The position numbers and the translations under genes are program-made. This document shows, piece by piece, positions 1 through 10,475 of a DNA stretch of 64,000 nucleotides (position 1 is the stretch's first letter; each line of letters begins with the position of its first letter). The notes below the pieces were generated by a model. That model had not been told where the DNA came from and ran no database searches. It saw nothing but the letters and a program-made list of their open reading frames with translations. The DNA is from Semisulcospira habei (lineage: Eukaryota; Mollusca; Gastropoda; Semisulcospiridae), in the NCBI GenBank assembly GCA_036245525.1, contig BTPG01000003.1:205479535-205543534 (forward strand), in the 5' to 3' direction.

Positions 1-600
1 TTAAACGCAATGTATTAATATTTCGAGTTAAAACCCGAAATATTAAGAAATTATGTTGTAACTGTCTTTTCTAAACGTATTTCATTATTCGTTGGTTTCT
101 TCTCATTTCGTTTTGATTATTTTACTTTAGTGAATATTTTGGTCACCAACCAGGCAGTGGAGAATACTTATTCATGTACGTAAATATGTGAGTGCTCAGC
201 TTTTTTTGTGCGTGTCCAACCCTCTATTATCATTCACGTTAAGAACATTTTCCTGTCTTTTATTCAGTTGTACATCATGCATGGACAGTATTTTTACGGT
301 TCATATTTAGAGATAACACGCGTAACAGTTGGGTCACAGAGCCGGTATATCTTTTCAGAAATTGTAAGTTGCGCCCAAAATTTCACGCGAATGTCGGTCA
401 GTGGGCTGTTTCTGCAGACACGTATTTCCCATCCAGAGCAAACAAGACGGGCTTGCTTCATAGCATATCCGTTGAAAGGTCATAGTAAATCAAAGTGGCA
501 CAGTTGCAGTGCGCCTGAATTGATCAGTGTTCAGGCAGTACTCCATAGGCAATAGATTTCCCTGTCCCCCATAACCCGCCCGTCAGGGCCGTCCATAATC
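1..600. other. No gene seen; edge contains a piece of a palindromic repeat
   Basis: The first 75 bases resemble one arm of the long inverted repeat at 58.35-58.64 kb (shared stretches such as tattaatatttcg). I see nothing else supportable up to about 600. The open frame at 208-555 has no recognisable features. Confidence 0.4.
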
Positions 601-676
601 ACTTCGGCGTGGACGTTAAACCCCGAACTAACCAACCTAACCGAATTTCCCAAAAGAAACCAAAACCCAAAGGCAA

Positions 677-783
677 CCCAAAGTGCAACAGGCCATCACA
701 CGGCGTCGGCCGCCGTTGGCCCGCGCACGGCCGTGCGCGGGCCAACGACGGCTGACGTCGACCCGATGGGCTTTGCGCAATGG
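677..783. repeat. GC-rich hairpin repeat, family C copy 1
   Basis: An imperfect palindrome whose arms read through cgtcggccgccgttggcc and its complement. Related copies lie at 2.81, 51.95, 54.37 and 55.58 kb. Most have CAATGCGCAAAA-like outer ends. It looks like a MITE-type element; no coding capacity. Confidence 0.6.
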
Positions 784-970
784 GACTGGGCCAGCTTTGA
801 CCATTTTCCTGGTGATTAGTCACCAACCAAGTTGTGGAGTGTATACTTCTTCATGTATGTAAGTGTAAATACTTTCAGAATTACCTTCGTGTAAACCGTC
901 TGTAATCATTCACGGTTTATGCCACACTTTGAACAACAAGGACGGCCTGATATGTTACACAGTTCTTTAC

Positions 971-1184
971 TTAACTCATTCTACCCCAACACCGAAATCC
1001 CCCAATTTTGCCGTCGTCCTCCGAAGACTGCAATCTAGTGCAGGACACAGATCGACCATGATAGTTCAAGGGTGATGCCAGAATAGCTTGGCGCCCATAG
1101 GCGCCAATCTATTCTGGCATCACCCTTGAACTATCATGGTCGATCCTTATCTTGCTGTGGTGTGTCTGGGGTAGAATGAGTTAA
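971..1184. mobile_element. MITE-like hairpin, family A copy 1
   Basis: Outer ends are TTAACTCATTC and GAATGAGTTAA. The inner part is a long palindrome (gatcgaccatgatagttcaa ... complement) centred on GGCGCC-type sequence. TTAA at both ends is compatible with insertion at TTAA sites; this is an inference. Confidence 0.7.
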
Positions 1185-1473
1185 CAGACTATCCAATCAA
1201 ATGAACAAGAACAATGTGCTATGAACATCTGTTATACAAGAGACTTGACTGTTACACGGTGAACAAGGTTTGGGTGTTGTAATCATTCATGATTTATGCA
1301 CGTAATTTATTGATTTGTAAAGTATGCTTGCACTGTATTTTTCTGTTTTGATATAAAGAACATGTGTCTTACAGTTGTGTCGCAGAGCGTCTCTCATCAG
1401 AATTTGTAAATTGTGCCATGGACTAGCTGATGCGGAAGGCAGTGTATTAATGTCAGAAACCTGGCACAGGTAT

Positions 1474-1687
1474 TTAACTCATTCAACTCCGACACGCTAC
1501 GGCAAGACATGGATCGAGCGTGAATAGTTCAAGGGTTGTGCCAGAATAGCTTGGCGCCCATGGGCGCCAAGCTATTTTGGCACAACGCTTGAACTATTTT
1601 GCTCGATCTGTTTCCAGAAGTGTAATACAGTCTTCAGGGGGCAACTTCAAAATTTGCGGATTTCGGTCCTGGAGCAGAGTGTGTTAA
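1474..1687. mobile_element. MITE-like hairpin, family A copy 2
   Basis: Ends are TTAACTCATTC and TGTGTTAA. The core palindrome carries atagttcaagggttgtgcc and its complement around a gcgcccatgggcgc centre. It is a subtype with a unique right arm (cagggggcaacttcaaaat) shared with copies at 8.26, 51.33 and 59.35-59.94 kb. Confidence 0.7.
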
Positions 1688-1895
1688 TTATACACATACA
1701 CACACGCGCGCGTGCGCACGCCGCATGCACATGATGTGTATACTGGACTTCAAAACCACAACAACAAACAAGACACAAAAAAGACAAACACTTATGACAG
1801 AATGTGGACAGAATACGGTGTGCTTACTGCTCAAGAAGCTGTCATCTAAAAATAAAAATGAAACGGCATTGTACACATTCATGTCACATCACTAT

Positions 1896-2060
1896 TTAAC
1901 CTTTCGCTGTCGAAACATAACGCGAGGGGAGCAAATGCAAGAGGCATAGATCCTCATGAGCCCCCGCATTCGCGGGGGCTCATGAGGATCTATGCCTCTT
2001 GCTCACACCACTTTGCATCTGTGCGTGCCCCAAATAGGGCTCATTGGCGTTGGATTAACG
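1896..2060. mobile_element. MITE-like hairpin, family B copy 1
   Basis: The core palindrome (1939-2005) reads gcaagaggcatagatcctca, tgagcccccgc, then the complement. The same core recurs at about 5.45, 9.23, 25.74, 52.53, 56.70 and 62.27 kb. Confidence 0.65.
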
Positions 2061-2477
2061 AAGATTTCAGAAACACAATATGCAGCGAACGGATGCGCAA
2101 AAGCCATCATGCCGAGGTTGGCCTGATGACCTTGTGCACATTGGGTTAGGACTTTCCATGATAAGCACGATAGTATAAAACAGGAAATTTGACAATATGT
2201 CTATGAGATAACGTGTGCACGCCCGGTGTTGGAACTCTGGGCGGTAATTATTAAGTCGTTAAAAACTTATGATCACAAGGCGTTGAATACGCGAGGAAAA
2301 AACACCCTTAAAGAGCGTTATTAGAAAACGATAAAAGATATTATAATTAAAACAGAGGGACCTGGCTTTATTCTTTCTAAATTCGAATAAATAAGCTCAC
2401 GAAATTCAGGTGTTAAAAAAAAAAAGATAATGAAAATCATTGCAGTGATTTGAATGTGAAGAAGACATACTCCATAC

Positions 2478-2706
2478 TTGTACTTCGCAGATGTTGATAT
2501 AATAATACAAGGAATCAGTCCCTGGGTTGATTTTCTCCAGTCTGACGACTCGTCCTACAATAGGTGCGTCACACGTGATATCTATTTTTTCCCGCGGCGG
2601 AGCCATCAGGGCGTCTTTATTAATGCGATTCGGGAAAGTGTGACAAAGCTGGTTGTTTACCTTCAGCACGAGGTCCGCCATTCGGTAGAATCCGTTAGCG
2701 CCGGGT
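2478..2706 (-). pseudogene. F-type lectin (fucolectin-like) domain, C-terminal exon, probably dead
   Basis: On the minus strand one frame encodes the second half of an F-type lectin / F5-8C-like beta-sandwich: a GANGFYRMADLVLKV stretch, then ITCDAP, GRVVRLEK and the closing ICEVQV. The family normally binds fucosylated glycans and is often secreted as an immune lectin in molluscs. The exon closes at a good donor (CAA|GTATGG), the same place as the paralogous exon at 63,547-63,764. The expected acceptor reads tttatttcAC instead of AG, so normal splicing here should fail. The matching N-terminal exon was not found nearby on this strand. Recognition of the domain is confident; calling it a pseudo-exon rests on the acceptor alone. 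Confidence 0.65.
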
Positions 2707-2811
2707 GTGAAATAAAGAGAAGAAAACCGAATGGCTCGTTTTAACCATGTGTTCTGCTTTCATTGGCAGACTGAGCTATTGTCCGTTCACCTTTACTGTT
2801 TACTCTTTACC

Positions 2812-2922
2812 CAATGCGCAAAATGCCATCGGGCCGACATCGGCCGCCGTTGGCCCTCGCGCAATCGTGCGCGGGCCAACGGCGACCGACGTCGGCTCGA
2901 TAGCATTTGCGCACTGGGTAGG
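2812..2922. repeat. GC-rich hairpin repeat, family C copy 2
   Basis: The ends read CAATGCGCAAAATGCC ... GCATTTGCGCACTGGG. The inner arms carry cgacatcggccgccgttggc and a diverged complement. Confidence 0.65.
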
Positions 2923-2947
2923 CATGGATGAATGTCTCCATTTACGA

Positions 2948-3015
2948 TAATGGGGAACTTGGTAGCTCAGGGGGTAGAGGGAATTCCACTCTCGTCCGAA
3001 AGGTTGGCTAGTCAA
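2948..3015 (+). repeat. Possible tRNA-like relic
   Basis: The stretch tggtagctcagggggtagag resembles a tRNA D-arm / pol III A box. No matching B box or cloverleaf 3' half follows, so this is at most a degraded tRNA or SINE head. Confidence 0.2.
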
Positions 3016-3126
3016 ACAACCTAACCAAGGTCAAAATTTATTCAGACTTTTTTCGACGCTCTGTCTTTGAAATCACCTTTGTGGTGGACAAATAACGCCA
3101 AAGCCCAACACGTTGAACGTTTCCAT

Positions 3127-3340
3127 TTAACTCATTCAGCCCCGACGCACTACAGCAGACGATAGATCGACCATGATAATTCAAGGGTAGTGCCAGATTA
3201 GCTTGGCGCCTGCAGGCGCCAAGCTAATCTGGCACTACCCTTAAATTATCATGGTCGATCCACCTCCAGCAACTGCTGCATGGTCGTTAGATGACGCCTC
3301 CAAAATTGGGGAAATACAGCCTTTGGGTTGAATGAGTTAA
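3127..3340. mobile_element. MITE-like hairpin, family A copy 3
   Basis: TTAACTCATTCAGCCCCGAC at the left and GAATGAGTTAA at the right. The near-perfect core palindrome is centred on gcgcctgcaggcgc. Confidence 0.75.
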
Positions 3341-3448
3341 TATGATAAACACATGTTACTCGTGCAAAGACAATGTTGTGCAGGGTGGGCCCGCTCACTG
3401 CCGAGAAAAAAAAATGAACACGATCCAACTGCAAGAGATAATTTATAT

Positions 3449-3866
3449 ATAATAATAATAATAATAATACCGTTATTATATAGGCGCTTTTTCTCAATTT
3501 TTGGGAAATCGACTCAAAGCGCCGCGCCTGAAACCCAACACACACACTCACGAAACAGACACGGATTTACGCCATTTAAGACAAACACAGTACAAGACAA
3601 ACGAAGGGCCAGTCAGCTACTGAAGTTACAGAGATTTTTGATCGCTTGTATTTGAAATTTGTAAAGTGGCCTGAGACCGGTACCAAAGTGAGGGGGGGGG
3701 GGGGTGGAAGAACCGGAGTACCCGGAGAAAGAACCCCCGACGGTCCGCCCGAATTAACGGTGACACTTACCAGAGGAGAAAAGTCCAACGCCGGAACCCG
3801 GTATCGAACCGCGCACCTTTGGCATTGGTGGCAGGCGCCTTAACCACTGCGCCACGGACCGCCCCG
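3449..3866 (-). mobile_element. tRNA-derived SINE
   Basis: Read on the minus strand, the head (3866 towards 3784) has a tRNA-like A box (ggcgcagtggttaag) and B box (ggttcgatacc). A unique body of about 300 bp follows, ending in an (ATT)n tail at 3449-3471. The body and tail recur without the tRNA head at 22,790-23,055. The body is interrupted by a poly-G/C tract at about 3,693. This is the standard layout of a pol III-transcribed SINE, probably mobilised by an L2/CR1-type LINE, since that family here also ends in ATT repeats (inference). Confidence 0.7.
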
Positions 3867-4379
3867 TATCGTCATTAGCACCTGCAACTGCGAGGGCTCT
3901 TTAGGATCTATGTCTCTTACAGAGACCAGTTTCGTCTGAAACAACCGCCAAACACATAAAGAAAATTGAACAGTTGAACAAGTGACAGATATTTTCGGAA
4001 TAAGGGAACCTTGTTACGTTGATGTTCGTTTTGGATTGCTCAGTGGGATTTCATCGCGTGCATGAGGAAATGTACATTCTGGCCATTGTTTTACGCCGAT
4101 ATACTTTTCTTTTTTTTTTTGGTTTGGATATACTCTTCACATGACCATTCTGAAATGCGGGAATCACGACTTTTTTTGTTGTTGTTGATAGTTTTAAATG
4201 TCTGCACACAAATCTAAAGTATTCTTTTGTCGTAAAGCCCTCTCGTACCTTCTTTCCCATTAAAGCCCCTCCCCCCTCAGCCATCCTCACCCCTACCCAC
4301 CCACACACACAACTTTTTCACCATGATAGACCATGATAATCAGGGGCGGATCCAGGGGGTCTTCCAGGAGGGGGAAAAT

Positions 4380-4560
4380 GGGGAGGGGAGGGGGGAGGGA
4401 GGAGGGGGCGCAAATTCCCCCACGACCCCCACCCCCACCCCGCTGACCCCCGCCCCATTCCGGTACGTCAGATTTACAGACCTGGACACACACACAAACA
4501 CACACACACACACACATACACACACACAAACGCACACGCACACGCGTACGCACAAACGCA
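4380..4560. repeat. G-rich tract followed by degenerate (CA)n
   Basis: Purine/G-rich simple sequence followed by interrupted CA repeats. The open frames here are artefacts of the repeats. Confidence 0.7.
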
Positions 4561-4757
4561 CGCACGCACAGCACAACACGATGGACGTCTTTGAAAGACT
4601 TTACTTTTATAAAATGAACACACTCCATAGTTTTACATAAATGAAAGCTGTTTGTTTGTTTGTTTGTTTGGTTGCTTTTTTAGTTTGTTTGTTTTTTATT
4701 TAATGTAAAAAGGCAGAAATAACAAAAAGAGACTACAACACTTTAAACACGTGTTAA

Positions 4758-4885
4758 CTCATAAAGGTCAGACATGGCATGGCAGGATGTGTATTGACCA
4801 TGACAGTGTAAGAATAGCTTGGAGCACATAGGCGCCAAGCACTTCCGATATCACCATTGAACTATCACAGTCGACATGTGTCTAG
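4758..4885. mobile_element. Decayed MITE-like hairpin, family A
   Basis: Retains agaatagcttgga, aggcgccaagc and a diverged right arm; the outer ends are poorly conserved. Confidence 0.4.
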
Positions 4886-5195
4886 ACCTGTGACTTAGAA
4901 CTGAGCACATCAATGGTGTTCATATGCAACCTCGTCAGTGATTTTGTGTCTTCTCTGACAGGTCACAGACACAGTCTGTTGCCAGTCAGAGAAGTATGCT
5001 AATCTACTTTTTTGTCTACCGTATTTAAAAAGTACGGTTGACTTTGAAATCGGGCTGGGTCGGGCGCATTCCGGAGAATGCACATGACGTTTTTGGCGTG
5101 CGGCGCAGAAATTTCGGCAAAGAAGTAACAAGATAAAAATGACGTCACGTCTAGCTACGCAAACCTTGCTAGAACGTCTTTTGGGCGCCAAAGCG

Positions 5196-5342
<147 letters not shown>

Positions 5343-5409
5343 CTCCCCCCGCCGCTCCGACCGCCACCACCGCTTTCGCCTTTAGTTAATCATCATCTGT
5401 TGAGTGTTG

Positions 5410-5572
5410 TTAACTCAGTAACTGCCAAGAAAAATTAATACAGTCCAACTGCAAGAGGTATAGATCCTCATGAGCCCCCGCAGTTGCGGAGGACTTTGAG
5501 GATCTATGCCTCTTGCTGACGCCACTTTGTATCCATATAGCCCGTGGACGCCAGGTCCTCTTTGGCGTTTAA
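5410..5572. mobile_element. MITE-like hairpin, family B copy 2
   Basis: Core at 5453-5520 with caagaggtatagatcctcat and its complement around a gcagttgcgg centre. Confidence 0.6.
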
Positions 5573-5914
5573 TTACCAAAGATTTAAGAAACACAATCCG
5601 CGTCCAATCTGTTACGAAAGAGATAGGTGGATGAGGTGGGGTGGGGCTGGGGGGGGGGGGGGGGGTAGGGTGAGCGGATGCGTTCGCGGAAAGATGCAAA
5701 ATGATCTGGTAATAAAGGAAGCAGACGACAAGCATTACGCACAAGATGACGTGGTACTGTATCTAGGTGACGTTTCAACACTGATTACACGTACTGCAAA
5801 ACAAACTCAAACAGACATAGTAACGATCTGCTACAATCAGACTTGCCAGCTGAAGTCGTCAACGCCGGTTGCAGAAATAAGTAAGCGCTGACATAACATA
5901 TGAATGTGTTTGCC

Positions 5915-5985
5915 GGTTTGTGATAAAGAGCCCTACAGCTGCAAGTCGTAAGGTCCAAAGTCACAAACCAGCGCACGTATTTTAC
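5915..5985. repeat. Small inverted repeat, family H
   Basis: gccggtttgtgat ... gtcacaaaccagc. Similar arms occur at 52,745-52,835 and single arms at about 57.63 and 59.95 kb. Confidence 0.4.
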
Positions 5986-5995
5986 GCTGTTATTA

Positions 5996-6037
5996 TGATG
6001 ATGATGATTATTATTATTATTAATATTATTATTTTCC

Positions 6038-6077
<40 letters not shown>

Positions 6078-6093
6078 ATTATTATTATTTTCA

Positions 6094-6125
<32 letters not shown>

Positions 6126-6150
6126 TTTTCATATCATTATTATTATTATT
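5996..6150. repeat. (ATT)n microsatellite, interrupted
   Basis: Long run of ATT with short breaks, directly followed by a family A hairpin. Confidence 0.9.
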
Positions 6151-6333
6151 TAACCCATTCAGCCCTGGCGTATTACAGCAGGAGATGGGTCGACCATGAT
6201 AATACAAGGGTAGTGCCAGATTAGCTTGGCGCCTGTTGAATTATCATGTCGATCCATCTTCTGCAACTGATGCATAGTCATTAGATGACGCCTCCAAAAA
6301 TTGTGACGTACGGCCGTCCGGCTGAATGATTTT
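6149..6333. mobile_element. MITE-like hairpin, family A, internally deleted
   Basis: The left part is intact (ttaacccattcagccctggc, gtagtgccagattagcttgg), but most of the inner right arm is missing after gcgcctg. Confidence 0.6.
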
Positions 6334-6689
6334 AGTGTTATTTTACTACGTACGGTTTGAACGAATTTTCAACCGTCACCTGCTGCCTTGACACTTTGGC
6401 TGTCCTTATCGGTATCGGAGTTTACCGCAAGGATTTCTACATGATTCTTTGGGACAAAAAAAAAAAAAAAAAAAAACCGGTACCGACATGCAAAAAGTGA
6501 AAGCGACACGCTGCAGGCAGTGACGGGATAATATACCAATGGTTTAAACTTAAGGGCCACTGTATCGCAGACGCACCGACAAAACCACACACATAATGTA
6601 ACAATACTTAGAGTCAGTACTTTGCTAACTTATTCAGTAACAATGTCATTTAAGTTTTGAGTAAATCAAGAGATTATAACAACAGCAGT

Positions 6690-7114
6690 ACGTTAGAATG
6701 TTCATCCACCCCTCATTTGAAAAGTCACACACAACTGGTCCAGTCAGTAGCGAGTGTACACACTGTTTGCAGCCAAGCATTCAATGCAGCGTTGACGCAT
6801 GGAGTTCACCAAGGTTCGGAGAACATGTTGTGGGATCGCTAGCCACTCTTGATGCAGGAACTGAGTCAGCTGTGGGACGCCTTGAGGTGGGGGTGGTTGC
6901 TGACTACACGTTGTCACAGCACGTCCCAGAGCTGCTCGATGGGAGCCAGATCAGGTGAACGAGCTGCTCCCTTGCTCAAGGCACTCATCCACCACACGGA
7001 CGCGATGAGGTCGAGCGTTGTCGTCATGCAGAACAACATTGTCGTCTATGGCTTGGACAGCTGGTTGGATGATAGCGCAGTCCAGTCAGGGTGCTTCGGA
7101 TGATGTTTTGCAGA

Positions 7115-7157
<43 letters not shown>

Positions 7158-7830
7158 CATGCCTTCCATGCTGAAGCCTGCCCAGACCATGACTGAGCCT
7201 CCTCCGTAGCGATCCACCTCTTGGAAGCATCCATCCGTGAATTCCCTTCCCTGAAGTCTCCAGACCCTCATCCTGCCGTCGTTAAAGGACGCATTGAACC
7301 GTGGCTCATCAGTAAACAGAACCTGAGTCCACTGGAGTCTATTTCACCTCACATGTTGACACCAGGCAACCCGTGCTCTGCGATGAGCTGGAGTGAGCGG
7401 TATTCTCAATGATGCTTTGGATAACGCCAGGTCAGTTTTGCGCAGACGTCGGCAGACTGCTTCTGCTGACGTTAACTTTTGCAGCTTGCATTTGTTGATG
7501 TTGCAGAGTGGTTGACGTGACAGTTCGGTCGCGCAGAGCCGACACAGAGGTATCTGTCCTGCCTTCTGATTGTGCAGCGCGGGCGTCCTAAGCAGGGTCC
7601 TCGTTCTGCCCTTCCATTTGCTTAAAATGGAGCCAACAGCCTCTGGATCACTGAATGGGACACCCCAAGACGTCTCCCAAATTCTCGTCCGGAAATTTCA
7701 TCCTGCAGCCATGGTAGCGTCCGGCCTTGATCTACTGACGTTAAGCTTCGTCGTGGTAGCATGATTAGGAAAGTGACAATTATGCCCTTACTGTACCGGA
7801 ATTTGTAGTGCTCAGTGTTCACGAATGACC
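6690..7830 (-). pseudogene. Tc1/mariner-type transposase relic
   Basis: Minus-strand fragments in successive frames match a Tc1-like transposase. There is an N-terminal helix-turn-helix part near 7,822-7,622 with GVSHSVIQRLL, then a catalytic-core part with GGGSVMVWAGFS near 7,160-7,210, then DLAPIEQLWDVL near 6,918-6,953, the family's C-terminal part that carries the last acidic residue. The family cuts and pastes DNA at TA sites through a DDE catalytic core. Frames are broken repeatedly and a 40-base G run (7,117-7,156) interrupts the core, so it cannot be functional. I could not define the terminal inverted repeats. Confidence 0.7.
7117..7156. repeat. Homopolymer G run (about 40 bases)
   Basis: An uninterrupted G tract inside the transposase relic. 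It is G-quadruplex-prone and also a likely place for a sequencing-length error. Confidence 0.9.
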
Positions 7831-8256
7831 CCTTTTAGCACGTGCTTCACGACTTTACCGAGTTTTTCCACCTGCCTGCCTTTGGTACGCTTGCCAATAT
7901 CGCACAGCTTTTCACAAAAACTGACGATGTTTCACATGCATTTGACACGTTCGTGGAATTGATGAATTGTTGTCTATTGTTCCCTGTAGAGTGGACTGTC
8001 TAATGTCACCTTTTAACCCATTTGGATTGAAAGAACATTGTATTTTATTATCGTATTTGCGACGATAAACAATGACACAAAAAGTGGGGTGGCCCTTAAG
8101 TCTTGACCATTAGTATAGTTCGCAAGATCTTCTTTTTAAATGTTGTTATCGTACGTATTATGTCGTCTACAATACTGCTGGATAAACGGGCCAACATACA
8201 TTATGAAACTGAATGTCTTTCAATGAAAGGGGGGTGGGACTTACAAAAGGGACTTT

Positions 8257-8470
8257 TTAACTCCTTCAGCTCCGACACGCCACGGCAAAACATGGATCAA
8301 GCGTGATAGTTCAAGGGTTGTGCCAGATTAGCTTGGCGCCCATAGGCGCCAAGCTATTCTGGCACAATCCTTGAACTATTACGCTCCATCTGTTTCCAGA
8401 AGTGTAATACAGTCTTCAGGGGGCAACTTCAAAATTTGCAGATTTCGGTCCTGGAGCACAATGTGCTAAA
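8257..8470. mobile_element. MITE-like hairpin, family A
   Basis: Starts ttaactccttcagctccgac, has a core palindrome around gcgcccataggcgc, and a right arm with cagggggcaacttcaaaat, ending near atgtgctaaa. Same subtype as 1,474-1,687. Confidence 0.7.
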
Positions 8471-8863
8471 AGCATTTTAAAGACTTTTTGGTGTGTGCCG
8501 GAGGGAAGGGGGAGGGGGCGGGAGGGGGAGTCCAGAACTCCTGGCCCCCTCCCACTTAAGATCCGCCTCACCCACACCCTCCCCATGCCGCCCCCTCGCT
8601 CCGACGACTCCCCCCTCCCCCCTAGAGCTCTCCTACCTCACCGGGTTTGCCCGATTCCAATTCCACTGACATGTATCACGAGTAACAAAGACAAAAGTCA
8701 GTGTGTATTTTTTGAGAAAAGCGAGACTGTCTTTGTATAACAATGGAAATCGAACTTTTCTCCAACATACTGGCTTTTGCCATTTTTTTTATATTTTCTT
8801 TTGCCATTATAATAACGGCACCTTACCTCCTTCCCGACAAGCCGTCTGCGGCGAAACTAGGAC

Positions 8864-8918
8864 ATGACGTACTTGATCCCTATGCTCTTCGCGGCGTCTG
8901 GCTTACTGGAGGCGCAAT
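8864..8918 (+). CDS. Putative signal-peptide first exon
   Basis: An ATG opens an 18-codon stretch, MTYLIPMLFAASGLLEAQ, which has the hydrophobic core and small residues of a secretory signal. It is cut by a consensus donor (CAAT|GTGAGT), leaving phase 1. This is the usual first coding exon of a secreted or type I membrane protein. It could start the Ig-like or lectin gene whose exons lie far downstream on the same strand, but the distance is about 40 kb or more and no exon in between was identified, so the link is speculative. Confidence 0.4.
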
Positions 8919-9198
8919 GTGAGTGTCCTCTCTTTCTCATTTCTTTTGCTTGCTTTTTCGTTTGTCGTTGTTTGGTGTGCGTGGACAACGAACCATTTAC
9001 TTCAGAAACCTTGACTGCTGGTTCAACACGGTCAGAGGAAAACCATCAAAAGACAAAAGCTCACTCTACCGTCATTTGGTGAAATTAGTAAATGCAGAAA
9101 TGATCATACCAGCGATTCGAGAAGAATAATTTTAGTGTGGTTATACCTTTACTCAAGAAGAACGAGAGCGAATCCATACACGGCGGATAACCACCTTG

Positions 9199-9320
9199 TA
9201 CTCTAATGATAGACTACACTCAAAGCATCTTCAAGAAGCATAGATCCTCATGAGCCTTATGCCTCTTGAAGATGTCTGGATTGTTGTCTATCATCATGGT
9301 ACCCGCCAGGATTTTGCTGT
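9199..9320. repeat. Hairpin repeat with family B core
   Basis: caagaagcatagatcctcat ... atgcctcttg, flanked by a second set of inverted arms (gatagacta ... tatcatcatgg). A degraded palindrome, no coding content. Confidence 0.45.
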
Positions 9321-10470
9321 CTTTCGTCCAAACGAAATCTCACTATTGCACTCGTAGAAGGGTTTAAACAGATATGGCTGCCGTGATCTTGGCCTATATT
9401 GGAGCGACTTTATTCTTGCTCTTGACACACTGTGCTGAAGTCGCCACCTAAAATGTTGATCAAATCGGTGCACCAGCGTCACAGATATCAGTGAAGTTTC
9501 GTTTGTGACGAACGACCACGGACAATGAACGAAAACGAATGACGGGTTATAACCAGCTTGTACCACAAGCATAGACGACACTGCAAACATCCCCTGCGGG
9601 CTCCACAGGATCATTGCCTTTTGGAGATGGTTGGAGCCTTGTCCCTGCTTATGGTACATACCGGTTGTCCGTCGTGAACTCGCTCGCTTGACTTCGCTCT
9701 TATTCGTTGTTGGTTGTCGGTCGGCGTCCACGTGACCGCACTACTGCATGTCTAATGACGAGCAAAAGAATGCGACATTTCTGAAATCATCGGAAACAAT
9801 AAAGTGTTTTCGATGATTCCAAAAATGTCGCATTTCGTTTGATAGTCAGTATACAAGATTAGAACAAGCAGAACCGCATGTGCTGGAACGTTTCCATTTC
9901 GCCCCCAACATCCCCCCCCCCATCCCTCTCTCTACACAAATTGCACACCCCCCCCCCCCCCCCCCCCCCCCCGATGATTCCAGAAATGTCGCATTTCTGT
10001 TGCTCGTACGTATACACGATCCCAAGAAGCACAACCGCATGCGCTGGAACGTTTCCATTTGGAAGCTCCCTCTTCCCCTCCTCCTTTCGACAAAATAGTG
10101 AACTCCTGTTGCAGGCTGGACCATGACGTATTGGCAGACTGTCTGTGAGGGAAAAAGTGCTGACTTCTACTGGCCTATAGTACCCCTGCGTCCTGGAGAG
10201 CGGGTGGCACGATCTAATTTTTCCAAGAAGGTAACATCCTGCGGGAATCCCCGCGACCAAAAAACGCAAGCGACAGCTAAAGTGTTAAAGGCCCACTACC
10301 GCCGTAACTGTTCAAACATACACAACTGTAACAGATGGTTGCGAAACGCTACACACAGATCTAGTTATGGTTCATTTAGACACAGGAGAATCCAGTTCAA
10401 CGCACGGCGTCTTTATATCAAGTAACCTGTCAATGACTGGATCCACTCCGTTTTAGAAATACAACGCTAT
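9321..10470. other. Gene-free stretch with a small tandem duplication
   Basis: Two related segments about 150-160 bp apart each carry cgatgattccaaaaatgtcg-like sequence and a cgcatg(t/c)gctggaacg motif (9,765-9,900 and 9,970-10,060). A poly-C run separates them (about 9,950-9,972). The segment from 9,765 to 9,840 is itself a palindrome that recurs at 58.65-58.73 kb. Long open frames here have no domain signal. Confidence 0.5.
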
Positions 10471-10475
10471 CAGAA

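Noticed and set aside
2948..3015. Functional tRNA gene
   Set aside because: Only a D-arm-like stretch; no B box or cloverleaf.
4293..4640. Long frames on both strands
   Set aside because: Entirely explained by G-rich and CA simple sequence.
9294..9731. 145-codon minus-strand frame
   Set aside because: No domain, no splice context, overlaps a degraded palindrome; probably chance.
9846..10269. Overlapping frames with poly-Gly/Pro
   Set aside because: Caused by a poly-C run inside a small tandem duplication.
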